Below are positions 33,861 through 44,216 of a DNA stretch of 64,000 bases, piece by piece. The position numbers and the translations under genes are program-made. Positions within the stretch are counted from its first letter, which is position 1. Each line of letters begins with the position of its first letter. The stretch covers positions 47,193,227 to 47,257,226 of the forward strand of contig JASWHV010000016.1 in assembly GCA_030760725.1 (NCBI GenBank). The letters are read 5' to 3'. The stretch is from Neostapfia colusana (Eukaryota; Streptophyta; Magnoliopsida; Poales; Poaceae). Below the pieces are notes generated by a model. It worked only from the letters and a program-made list of their open reading frames with translations. It was not told where the DNA came from and made no database searches.

Positions 33861-34558
33861 AAAAATTTGAAAGAAATAATGTTTGGAAACATGTACCTCC
33901 ACCTCAAGGTCACACTTTAATTGGAACTAAATGGCTGTTTAAAAATAAACAAAGTGAGGATGGGGTTGTGGTTAGGAATAAGGCTAGGTTGGTTGCTCAA
34001 GGTTTCACAGAAGTTGAAGGTCTAGATTTTGATGAAACTTTTGCTCCTGTTGCTAGATTAGAAGCCATAAGAATTTTGTTAGCTTTTGCTGCATCTAAAG
34101 GTTTTAAGCTATATCAAATGGATGTTAAAAGTGCTTTTCTTAATAGTTACATAGATGAGGAGGTTTATGTCAAACAACCACCTGGTTTTGAAAATCCAAA
34201 GTTTCCTAATCATGTTTACAAACTGTCCAAAGCCTTGTACGGTCTCAAACAAGCCCCTAGAGCATGGTATGATAGGTTAAAAACATTCTTACTTGAAAAG
34301 GGGTTTACCATGAGCAAGATTGATAAAACTCTTTTTATGCTTAAGCATGGCAATGACTCATTATTCGTTCAAGTGTATATGGATGATATTATCTTTGGTT
34401 GTGCTTCTCATGATCTTGTGTCCAAGTTTTCAGCTATGATGAGTTCAGAATTTGAGATGAGTATGATGGGAGAACTCACGTACTTTTTGGGGCTGCAAAT
34501 CAAGCAAACCAAGGAGGGTACCTTTGTGCATCAAAAAAGTATACAAAAGATCTCCTAA
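33719..34558 (+). pseudogene. rt: copia-2 reverse transcriptase
   Basis: The frame carries WIIAMQEELEKFERNNVW, GTKWLFKNK, FDETFAPVARLEAIRILLAF, YQMDVKSAFLN (catalytic Asp), YGLKQAPRAWYDRL and the intact catalytic motif VYMDDIIFG near 34375. Both metal-binding aspartates are present. A frameshift near 34545 (in the Tyr-Thr-Lys segment after the LGLQIKQ motif) ends it at 34558. It overlaps the end of the integrase frame in another phase, showing a second frameshift near 33720. Confidence 0.9.
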
Positions 34559-34569
34559 GGCGCTTCAAC

Positions 34570-35328
34570 ATGGACAAAAGCAAGCCTCTTCGGACACCAA
34601 TAGAAACAGCAACAACACTTGAACTTGATGAAGATTGTGATCCCGTTGATCAAAAAGAATATAGAAGCATGATCGGATCACTTTTGTATCTCACGGCATC
34701 AAGACCGGACATACAATTCAGCGTATGTCTTTGTGCACGGTTTCAAGCCTCTCCACGTGCTTCACATCGTCAAACCGTCAAAAGGATTCTCAGGTACTTA
34801 CATGGAACTCAAGAATTTGGCATTTTTCTTCCTTCTTCCTCAACCGTTACTTTGAAAGCTTTTTCCGATGCTGATTTTGGGGGTTGTAGGATTGATAGGA
34901 AAAGTACTTCTGGTGCTTGTCATTTTCTTGGTAATTCACTTGTTGCCTGGTCCTCTAGAAAACAAAGTTCAGCTGCACAATCCACAGCCGAATCTACATA
35001 TGTAGCTGCTTCTAGTGCTTGCTCACAAATTCTTTGGATTTTTCAAACACTTAAGGACTATGGGGTTGATCTAGATAATGTTCCACTGTTCTGTGATAAC
35101 ACTAGTGCCATTTGCATTGCTAAAAACCCCGTGCAACATTCGAGAACTAAGCACATTGACATTAGGTATCACTTTCTCTATGATAATGTCGAAAAAGGGA
35201 ACATTGTGCTTCACCATGCAGATACCTAACAACAATTGGCTGACATTTTTACAAAACCTTTGGATTTCACTCGTTTTTGTTACATTCGTAGTGAAATAGG
35301 GGTTATGCATCCTCATGGCTTAAATTGA
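34570..35328 (+). pseudogene. rh: copia-2 RNase H
   Basis: MDKSKPLRTPIETATTLELD starts the connection, then VDQKEYRSMIGSLLYLT, FSDADFGGCRIDRKSTSG (Asp), SAAQSTAESTYVAA (Glu; Ser-Thr replaces the usual Ala-Glu that follows), CDNTSAICIAKNP (Asp) and RTKHIDIRYHF. A TAA at 35227 interrupts the end; the final segment (QLADIFTKPLDF) is in frame beyond it to a TGA near 35326. Confidence 0.88.
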
Positions 35329-36316
35329 GAAGAGAATTTTGAAACTTGGGAAGTCTATGTATGAATCTGAAATTAAAATAATATGAGTATAGTATTTCAT
35401 GCATATATGACTTTGTGATTCCTTTTTCATGCTGAAAGTTCTTACTACATTACTTGTATTATACATTTTGTAGTTTTTACCATGTCTAGTAATTGGAGTA
35501 ATTACTTACACTAAATCTGGTCATGGTCGAACTTTCTTGCTGTTTTGAACTTGTTGCATGGTCACAAGTGCTTTTAATCATAAAGAATTAATCAAGTAAT
35601 CAACTCACATGTTGAGTTTTTATGTTCAAATAAAAAAATAAGAAAAGATCAAGAGAATATGCATGCATCGCACTTCTTCTTTTGAGATGGCTTATCATTG
35701 CACTTAGATATGAACTTGAAAGGAGTTGTGTATGACTAAAACCATGTCCTTAAGTTTCTGACTGTCAAATGACATAGGCTTGGCTTGGTTGGTTAGAATA
35801 AGGCTGATGCTGCATATAATCTCTTGCAAATGTCATAAGATCAAAATTTGTGCTTTAAATGTTAAATAAAATGCAGCAACAAGTGTCATGCTTTCAGGTC
35901 TTGAAATAGTTAAGTTTGTGAGATCATGACTTGCTTAAATTGAAAATTACACTTGATCTCTAGCATGGCTTACACTACTTTATGTGTCTCATTGATGTGT
36001 TAGTGTAAGTTGCTTGATAGTATGATTTGGAAGAGCTTTGTTTTATATGTATATGTTATAATGTGCTCATAGCAAATTAAAATTTCTCTTTTGTACCTTG
36101 CTGAATACATTGTCAAAGGGGGAGAAAATTGATCACACATTCACAAGTGTTTTGGCACGATTCTTCTCAGGGGGAGAATTTTTGGTATTATTGTTTTTCT
36201 TCTCATTTTATTTCTGATTTACAAAGGGGGAGAAATTGTTTTCAAAACTTTTCATGTGAATAAGCCAACGCTCGGATTATAAGTGGTATTGCCAATGCAT
36301 TCATCAAGGCGGAGAT
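35329..36316 (+). other. copia-2 3' non-coding region with several PPT-like tracts
   Basis: No coding frame; no env-like ORF. Four purine tracts of the GGGGGAGA type lie at about 36118, 36170, 36226 and 36306, the last (AAGGCGGAGAT) directly before the LTR and therefore the PPT. The PPT has a C in the G run where the other three have G. Confidence 0.7.
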
Positions 36317-38028
36317 TGTGAGACCTATGTGTGCTGAATACAATGGCTTTGACGATAAAAGTTTTGAATACTACCAAAAAACCTTTTAACAAGGTCTGAC
36401 TCTAGGTCCGAGCTCCTGTAAGGTCCGATGATAGGTCCGACGTAAGGTCGGACTTGTTTTATCTAGGTCTGACTTATTTTGGCTAGGTCCGACTTGTTTT
36501 TGCTAGCTCCAGTGCTAGGTCCGACTAGCTTTGGTAAGTTCCGTGCTTGGTCCGACTAAGCTTTAGTAAGCTCCGGCGCTGGGTCCGACTAGCTTTGGTA
36601 AGCTTCGGTTCAAGGTCCGGTTAGCTTTGGTAAGGTTCGGAGCTTGATTGCAATGGTTCTGCTTTTAACTTGCAATGTTTCAAACTTGCTTTACTCTTAT
36701 GGAAAGTTTGCTTAGTATTATTTTACTAAGTTTTTGTTGTGTTTTGGTGGTTATGGCTGATATCATTTTGCTATGGTTTACAACATGCTTATATGAGGTG
36801 CTCACGTAAGATGTTGTAGTTTCGGAACTAACGAGAGTCAAGTCGAGGACTTGTGCTCAGAAGTATTGGTTGTTTATTCATGTGCAGGTGTTGCTTGAGT
36901 TCAAGACATGGCTGGTGATGAGATCCATTGAACTAGTCTTAGGGAGAAGATGAGGTTCAACAACTAAGTTCGGGAGGAATTGTGGTTGAGTTGATCGGGA
37001 GGCTGCGCAGTATGTTTGAATCAAGAACAATGCATATGAAGGTATCTTGGACGTCATTGGAAGATGTTTGCACGTGTGCAAAGAGTTCATGGATGTGGCT
37101 GCATGGTTCCAAGGCATCATGAAGAGATGTGGACGTAAAGAATTGGTCGGAAAGGTCCAACCGACTAGGTTATGGACTCTGGCTGTGGCTGAGTCGTATT
37201 AGACTCAAATATAGAAAGTTTTGAGTTGGTTATGATAGGATTTCATGTGGGTCACGAATTTGAGTTATTTTAGGAATGTGGGATACGTTCCTAAGGTGTT
37301 TGGAAGTCTTAAGATTGCTTCTATCTGCATATATAAGAGTCCTAAGCAGTATTGAAAAGTTACAGTTTGAATCCAAGTAGGAGTAGGAGTCCTCGTTTGA
37401 GTTGAGTTGGCCTTCGGGCTGGTTATATAAGCAAGGGAGGCCAGAGCTCATGGGGCACGACTTTGGGACTGTTCCTCTTGTGTTTTGATAAATAAAATTC
37501 GTATTCTAAAGGAACTTTTGTGCCTTGTTCGTCCGACTTGTTTCAGACAAGTTTTTCTCGTTGAGTTTCTGTTCAGCACTACCTTGCTTCGGTGGTTTTA
37601 TCATAACTCGAGTTTTACAGATCTGATTGATGTGATTCTTTTTGGTTTGTCTTCACAACTTGATTTTATATCATATGTGAAAATTTCATGGTCATTGAAT
37701 TTGTGGTTTCTGATCTACACGAGTTTCTTTGCAGTATTCCAGAACTGTTTTTCTCGCATAGGACAGATTGACCTTTGTTCGATCTTTCGATCGTAACTTG
37801 AGTTTCTCTCAACGGATTTTCAGGATTCTTGTTTTGACGTCTTTGTGAATTCATTCTCTACAATATATACTAGTTTTGTCACAGTTGAACAAGTTTAGAT
37901 TAGTCGCACACACGGTTTCTTTAACAGATCGGTTTTCTGCTGAGGGGTGTTTTGTTGCGTCCGCTGAAAAGTTTTTATCTACCATTCACCCCCCTCTGGT
38001 AGCTTTACACGTGTACTTCGATCCTACA
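36317..38028 (+). repeat. 3' LTR of copia-2
   Basis: Starts TGTGAGACC and ends GATCCTACA; aligns throughout with 28052-29783 with scattered substitutions and small indels, including in the TCCGAC region (36395-36650). The visible divergence suggests the insertion is not recent. Confidence 0.92.
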
Positions 38029-40024
38029 AAAGTATAACATGTAGCTTACAACAAGGTAGAAAATAAAAAGGATCATTGCAGCAAGCAAATTTTATTTCAC
38101 AAACATGGTAAAAAGAGCAACTATTTCTAGGTGAAATTTATCCCATCATAATCAAGTAATTCAGCAACATTCTCTCGTCATAATTCATCATTTATCAAGT
38201 CTCATCCAGCCATTAATCTTTCTCAAGTTCATCTCATACTCATAAATATTCATAACCATCTCATATTCATATAACCGAAACCAAACTCATTGTCATGACT
38301 CAAAACAGTCCCAAAACCATTCCCAATGACCATACCATAACCATACCGAATAACTATCCCAAGTTTTCCCTCTAATCATGGAAGTTGGCCAGGTGCTTGT
38401 GACCGGAAGCACGGCTATCATGATAGTTTTACACTCTGCAGAGGTGGCACCACTTTACCCACAAGTTCTTGATTTCGTCACCCATCGGCGACTGCAGAAC
38501 CTCCATTATACCAGTACACAGTCCTCGGTGTATGGCCAAGAGATCACAAAATAGCCTTTACAAAGGGGCTACTAGATACATGGACTCCCTGAGGTTTCAC
38601 CGGCAGGATCGAATCACCATTCTCGCACCCATGGGACCCCTCTTGAGCCATGCAGTTCCAAGGGCAGTCCTCCTCCAATCCCGTTCCCGTGCCATCCACG
38701 GTCCGTAACAAGCTAGAAAGACACCTAATTAATCAGCTAAGCCGCACCCATACCTGGCCTTGTGGTGGCACTATTTTCCTAGCATATTCTCGCATGAACC
38801 GGTCCTTAGATCTACGGCAAGTACCACCGTCTCATACAGCAACATCCACGAACCAATCTTGCCTAGATCTCTCCGATTCCATGCCCATTAACATCATCGA
38901 GATCTCGTCATTATTCATATGAGTGCAGTAGCCAGACAGGTTTTTTTTTCAGCTTCCCGTATCCCGTGAATAAAGCGAAGCAAAAAGAAAAAAACGACCA
39001 TACCCAACTCATCAACTTTCCCGGCGACAAGGATGGTTAACAAAACTAGTAAACTCCTATAAAAGGGTGTCCCATCAAGTTGACTCAAGCGTACGAGTTT
39101 TCGCAAATAAAACAGTTTCAAAACATGGGATCAATATGGTCAAGGGGCACTTGTCTTGTTCCCGTGGCTCTTGTTGCTCAAGCGTCTCGAAGTCTTGGTG
39201 CTGTAGATCCTCGTAGATGGACTCTTGAGCTTGTCCTTCTACTCACGACCACACACATACAAAATTTACAGCAATCAATCATCATGCACAAACTTTACTC
39301 AAGATGCAATGGGGTAGATGAATGCAAATCCTATAGTGCAGTTTTATTAATCCTGTTTGTACATGTTCTTTCATGTTTTAATAGGTTTTCATGGGGTTTT
39401 ATGATGAACAAGGGTGTAGGGATCAAGTGTGGATGTGGTGATGATCTTGACTCAAGATCTAGATCAATTCCACCATCAAAAAATGATCAAAACGCGATCT
39501 GTCCACACGTTAAAGTTTCTGCTCAAAGGGGGTGAAGAAAACGGATGCGTAGAAACAGCGGCGATGTCGTAAGATGGGTAATGAAGACCTAACTTACTTC
39601 CTTTTGGTGGCAGGGCCTTCCTCTTAGCAATGACAGCAATGGAGAATTTTTCTTTGGAAAATTTTGGTAGGACAGATCGTCGGGCTTCTTCTTTGGCGAC
39701 GACGGGGCTCGACGGCGGCCAAATTCCGGCAAGGGGGAACTTGGCGACTTGGCAGCAAGGAAGGGGGCTTGGCAGCAGGGGGGACGACCAAAAGAGAGAG
39801 GATTTCGGCAAGGGGTGGGGTTATAAGGTGGAAAAAGAGGAGTCCTAGTCCAATTGGAGCTAAAATAAGAGTCCTATTTATTTATTTATTTTTTGATCCT
39901 AACAAATTTATCTCTTGTGGTGCGGCAGCCTTGGGGATTTTATCCCCAAAATATGGGGAAAATTCCGTTTTTTTTTGGGAATTGGGGAATTTAGAAATTT
40001 TGGGGGAAATTTGGGAATGACTCA

Positions 40025-40392
40025 TTTCAGCTATCTTTTTCCCATTCCTCACCATTTCTATGTCACTTGCTCCATTTCTACATTCCCCTCTCTATTTCTA
40101 TGTCCCATTCTCCATTTCTACATTCCCCTCTCCATTTCTATGTCTCATTCTCTATTTCTACATTCCCCTCTCTATTTCTATGTCCCATTCTCCATTTCTA
40201 TATTTTTTCTCCATTTCTGTGGTTTTTCCTCTATTTCTATGGTTCCTTCCTCCATTTCTATGGTTATTTCTCTATTTCTATGGTTTCTTCCTCCATTTTT
40301 TGGTTCTTTCTCCATTTCTATGGTTCTTTCTCTATTTCTATAGTTCTTTCTCTATTTCTATAGTTCTTTCTCCATTTCTATTTCTTATATAA
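40025..40392 (+). repeat. 20-22 bp tandem array in LTR B' of gypsy-2
   Basis: Units of the form TCCATTTCTATG-TTCTTTC or CTATTTCTACATTCCCC repeat about 16-17 times. The open frames across it (Phe/Ser/Ile-rich) are a by-product of the repeat. The array sits in the same place in the LTR as the G-box array of LTR B, close to the LTR start as read on the - strand. Confidence 0.88.
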
Positions 40393-40449
40393 TGTTTCTC
40401 TACATGAAAAATATATGCAATGTATGGAAATGAATTTGAGGGTGTTACA

Positions 40450-41000
40450 CGTCTGTTGTTTTCTTTTGTTGTTTGTAAAAATTTGATTTTTAATGAATGT
40501 TTGTTTGATGATTAATGTTTGTTATCGATTATCGAATTATTTGTTGTCTTTTTGTTTGATGCTAAATGTAATTGATGTATACTGGGTCACGATGTTTGGT
40601 GGGTTCAAATTGATGTCAAAAAGGCGTTCCCCTCGTTATTAATGGCCAATATTTCAGGCGGCTCCTACTCCCGGTCGCTTTAGCCGCCTGTATTAATGCG
40701 GCTTCGAATTAAATTCAAAGACGTGTTCCCGTCGATATTAATGGGGAATATTACAGGCGACTCCTACTCCAAGTCGCATCAACCGCCAGTATTAATGGCC
40801 AATATTGCAGGCGGCTCCTACTCTACGGTCCGCCTGTGAAAATTGATATGTTTACACAGACAGTTTGTCGTTGTGAGCCGTCTGTGATGTTTATTCATCA
40901 AAGGCGACTATTAACTCATTCGACATCACGGACGTATTTTTTTACGGACCACCTGGGTCTGAAAAACGAGGCGCCTGTGACAATAGTTTTTATAGTAGTG
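40450..41000. mobile_element. Right end of a CACTA transposon (CACTA-1)
   Basis: The end reads GACAATAGTTTTTATAGTAGTG at 40979-41000; on the other strand this is CACTACTATAAAAAC, a CACTA-type terminus. The 450 bp before it have subterminal repeats built from CAGGCGGCTCCTACTC and its partner ACCGCCTGT (near 40658, 40700, 40755, 40808, 40832 and 40965). The 3 bp next to it are GCA (41001-41003), a candidate target duplication. Gypsy-2 inserted in this end; the rest of the element is beyond gypsy-2, outside the window. Confidence 0.72.
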
Positions 41001-41981
41001 GCATGTATTCATATGAAATAATAAAAATAAAACTTTGTATTACATGAAGTATTTCACTTTGTTTATTTGTAACCATGGAAATAATGAAATAGAACTCACC
41101 ATTAGGGCTAGCCTAAAACTGAAGATCGATCAAGGCCGAATTCACATCAATTTCACTTCGAACCACATGAGTGTGTCGACTAGCCTGAGTGGTCGACCAG
41201 TCAATGCAGTGACGATGCACACACAAAAACAGAAGAGAGAGAGAGATTGGTGCGTGGTTTGCATGGCTGGCGATGCGAACCTCAAGACAGGTTCCAGGTT
41301 GGGTGTAACACCGCGGCCAGCTGGGGGCAGTGAACGGAGTTGGTTCCGGCGCGGCGTCGTCACGAGCCGTGTCGGACCAGCTTGTTCTGGCTGTGGGGCG
41401 AAAGCGAATCTTCACGGCACCCGTCGAACGATCGCCTACCAAACAACCGCTTCTGTGGTACGTATAGTTTAAGCAAGCTAGCTACAGTACTTCTCTGTGA
41501 CGAGGAGTAAGGTTACTCGCAACGAAAGTTTTATTATTTATTAAATCGGATGTCTTGTCAACATTTTTTTATCATGTAGCAAGGAATTAATAGGGGAGAG
41601 ATTAAAGAGGTTTCACGTAGATGAAACCATGCATACGTTGTTTTCAACACAACTCGTGTCTTGCATGCATTCCTATGGGATAACAAAAATAAAACTTTGT
41701 ATTACATGAAATATTCTATTTTGTTTATTTGGTAACCTTCAAAACATTAGAATAGAACTCACCACTAGGTACTATCCTAGAACTGAAGATGACAACGTGT
41801 CGATCAAGGTAGAACTAACGTCAATTTTACTTCGAACCACCTAAAAATTGTTGCTCATCACACGTACTCGCCATTTTCTACGACAATATTGTACATTAAA
41901 GAGTACAACTTAGACGGTTAAATTGCGACAGAGGGAGTGCGTCCCTTGGAGACCAGCTATAAGTCGATGCAGTTGTTCGGT
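41001..41981. other. Unassigned DNA between two CACTA elements, with a direct duplication
   Basis: 41001-41173 and 41663-41842 are diverged direct repeats (shared blocks such as AATAAAACTTTGTATTACAT, AGAACTCACCA, CACTTCGAACCAC). Between them is GC-richer sequence with no recognisable domain; two overlapping opposite frames at 41035-41472 and 41113-41442 look accidental. A fragment at 41895-41940 ending GACAGAGGGAGT resembles the end of a Stowaway-type MITE, at low confidence. This may be the only non-transposon stretch in the window. Confidence 0.6.
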
Positions 41982-42900
41982 CACTACAGGAAACGTAATT
42001 ATTTTCGTGGGCCGAAGGTATTTTCGTCGGCACCGACGAAAATAAATACGTTTTCGTGAGCCATAAGGTAGCTCACGAAAATCAGAAGTATTTTTGTCGC
42101 CTTTATCACATGTTCACAGAAGAAACCTTTATTTTTGTCGGCCAGGTACAAAACTCACGAAAATAATCTACATTGTCGTCGGCCAGACCACAGGCTCACG
42201 AAACTAATCTTTATTTTCGGCGTCTTTACCAAAAGCTCATGAAACTGGATCGTGTTTTCATCGGCCAGCCACATGCTCACGAAATTATAGCAGGATCGCT
42301 ACACGAGGACATGAAATCGTGGAGATATTATCGTCGGCCTAACAGATAGCTCACGAAAGTACATAGCCTATTTTCGTCGGTCTAGGTCCTAGCCCACGAA
42401 GTTACAGCAATGCTGTAGTGTGGCACACAACTCAAGGCCTAGTTTCGTCGGCTAGATAAAGAGCTCACGAAATTATGACAGATCTTTGTGGGTTTCCGTG
42501 CCGGCCCACGAAATTACATTACTGTTGCAGCTGGGCACACAATTTTTCGGTTATTTTCATCGGCCTGATGAAAAGCTCACAAAATTAAGCTGATCTTCAT
42601 AGGTTTCAGTGCTGGCCCATGAAATTACAGCACTGTTGCAGCTCGGCACACAATTCAACGCTTATTTTCGTCGGCCCGTAGACAAGCTCACGAAATTAAG
42701 GCGAATCTTCATGGGTTTCCGTGCTGGCCCATGAAACTGTGTTAGGGTTTCACGGAGGGTATGAAATCGAGCACTTATTTTCGTCGGCCTGAGGGAGGCT
42801 CACGACATTAGGGAGGTGTATTTTCATCGGCCACGAGATTTGCTCACGACATTAGGTCTCATTTTCGTCGGCCGTGGTCCTGGCTCACGACATTGTGCAA
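41982..42900 (+). repeat. Subterminal repeats of CACTA-2
   Basis: Two complementary words alternate through about 900 bp: ATTTTCGTCGGCC and AGCTCACGAAA, each about ten or more times with variants (for example 42020, 42044, 42136, 42361, 42664, 42777, 42820 and 42861). In CACTA elements such repeats bind the TNPA protein and bring the ends together. Each pair can form a short hairpin (TTTCGTGAGC / GCTCACGAAA). Confidence 0.85.
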
Positions 42901-44216
42901 TTTATTCACCCCGGTTCGTTCGATCTCTGTTGTTTCTTCCTCCCGGATGCCGACAAAAAAAAAGTGAAGCGTCGCCTCCGACCTCGCCCCGACCACTGGC
43001 CACAATCTCTGCGGACCGTGCTCGCGCCGGCCGCCGGTCTTTGGGGCTCGCTCCTCGAGCCCGGCCTCGTGCTCGCCCTGGCCGTCTGCTCGCCCCGCCC
43101 GCCTGCTCGCCCCGGCCGGCCGTCCTGCGGGTCACACTCGCCCCGGCCGCCCGTCCTCAAGGCTACCGCCTGCTCAGTCCAGCCACCAGTCGTCGAGGCA
43201 GCTCTCATCCCAACCTGATCAGTCCGGCTACCGGTCGTCGAGGTCGCGCTCGTCCCAGCCAAGTCTTAAGCTCGGTGCCCGCGAGCCACCGCACCAGCCA
43301 CATTGTTGCGGTAGACCGTATTGAAGTCGCCCTGACCGTCTCGAGTCCGCCTGTGCGCGGAGCAACCGTTGCATTTGAGTGTAGGTACTTATGTTTTATG
43401 AAGCAAGATTATAGTTTGTAGAAATTAATGATGCAACTTTTCATGATTGAACTATCATAGTTTGTAAAAACATGAATTACAAAGAGCATGATTGAACCAG
43501 CATAATTTTAGTTTCATGATCGGGAGTGTGGTGTCACGATGACCAACCATAGCTATAACACTTTAATAGAAAGTAGATTTCTTTTAAAATTCGTGTGCTG
43601 GACTTTAAAGAGACAAATGTCAAGCATAAGTGGATTTTGAGCAGTTGCTTATACTTGATGTGGAATTTTGTCGAGAGAGCATATGTGATTTATGGAGCAC
43701 TAGTTATAGCATTTGAATGATTATTTGTAACCCGGATTACTTCCCATTATACACATTGATATAGAAAATAACATTTATAGCTGATAGTGAAGTATAGCCG
43801 TATAGCTGATAGAACTCCATGTATAGCTGATGATTGTTGTTTGCATCACAGAGACTCCTTTTTGAGTTGTATATATGCTATTTAGTCTTCTTTTGTAAAC
43901 AACATAGTTTATATGCTTCTCTTGTAAACATCTATTTGATGCGGAATAATACTATACTGAAACTCTCTTTCACTTGATTGAGTACACTAAGAACCTTTGT
44001 ATATTTTTCAGAATTATACGCAGTGCAAGGAAAGTACATCAATTGACCGCACCGTCGCTTCGGACGCACCGATTGTCGCCTTGCCGCCTCAACACATTGC
44101 AGGTAACAAGTTTGGTTTCATTAAAACCTAGTTTCCATTAGCTTATTTAACCTTTTAATATAATATTAGCATTTTGATATCATAGATCTTTGTTCTTACA
44201 TTTTATTGTATAGACC
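42901..44216 (+). other. CACTA-2 5' region: GC-rich leader and non-coding exon/intron
   Basis: 42900-43300 is C-rich, with an open frame of proline/arginine-rich composition that I take as non-coding. 43430-44010 is AT-rich without features. Near 44015-44100 a probable leader exon ends CATTGCAG|GTAACA (donor at 44101), and the acceptor before the transposase ATG is TTGTATAG at 44206-44213. This is a plausible spliced 5' leader; no transcript evidence is available. Confidence 0.45.

Larger units (their letters stand above)
28052..38028 (+). mobile_element. copia-2: SIRE-type Ty1/copia element, structurally complete
   Basis: Two LTRs of 1732 and 1712 bp flank a primer site, gag, protease, integrase, RT and RNase H, in copia order. 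The target duplication is AAAAG (28047-28051 and 38028-38032; the first A may belong to the LTR). It is inserted in LTR B' of gypsy-2. Unlike copia-1 it has no env-like ORF: 35329-36316 is non-coding. Most damage is nonsense point mutation in one long frame, plus a few frameshifts. Confidence 0.93.
5425..40449 (-). mobile_element. gypsy-2: Ty3/gypsy chromovirus, disrupted by nested insertions
   Basis: Read leftwards it has a 5' LTR (B', 20379-40449 including insertions), a tRNA-Met primer site (20363-20375), a leader, a pre-gag ORF (10780-9791), gag, protease, reverse transcriptase, RNase H and part of integrase, ending abruptly at 5425 against gypsy-1. Its 3' LTR is not in the window. Right of the 5' LTR the 5 bp flank is CGTCT (40450-40454), inside a CACTA terminus. 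Inserted in it are copia-1, a family-A solo LTR and copia-2. Every coding domain carries stops, frameshifts or active-site changes, so it is not autonomous now. Confidence 0.82.
20379..40449 (-). repeat. LTR B', 5' LTR of gypsy-2, split by three insertions
   Basis: On the + strand it starts TGTGACAC at 20379 and ends GGGTGTTACA at 40449. Surviving parts are 20379-20605, 27909-28051 and 38033-40449, about 2.8 kb in all. They match LTR B of gypsy-1 in order and orientation (GTGTGCCCAGG near 20420; GAGTACATGTCGTACTCAGC near 28018; the AACCATCC...CCCGGCGAC region near 39020). Length differs from LTR B mainly because LTR B carries the G-box array, while B' has a 20-22 bp array in the same place (40025-40392). 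Confidence 0.88.

Noticed and set aside
40025..40392. Phe/Ser/Ile-rich frames that look like membrane segments
   Set aside because: They follow from the 20-22 bp tandem repeat, open in all three frames.
41113..41442. Opposite overlapping frames of about 110-145 codons in the unassigned gap
   Set aside because: They shadow each other, have no domain, and include the diverged direct repeat.
42816..43421. A 201-codon Arg/Pro/Ala-rich frame at the CACTA-2 left end
   Set aside because: It is low-complexity C-rich DNA with an equally long frame on the other strand; no domain.
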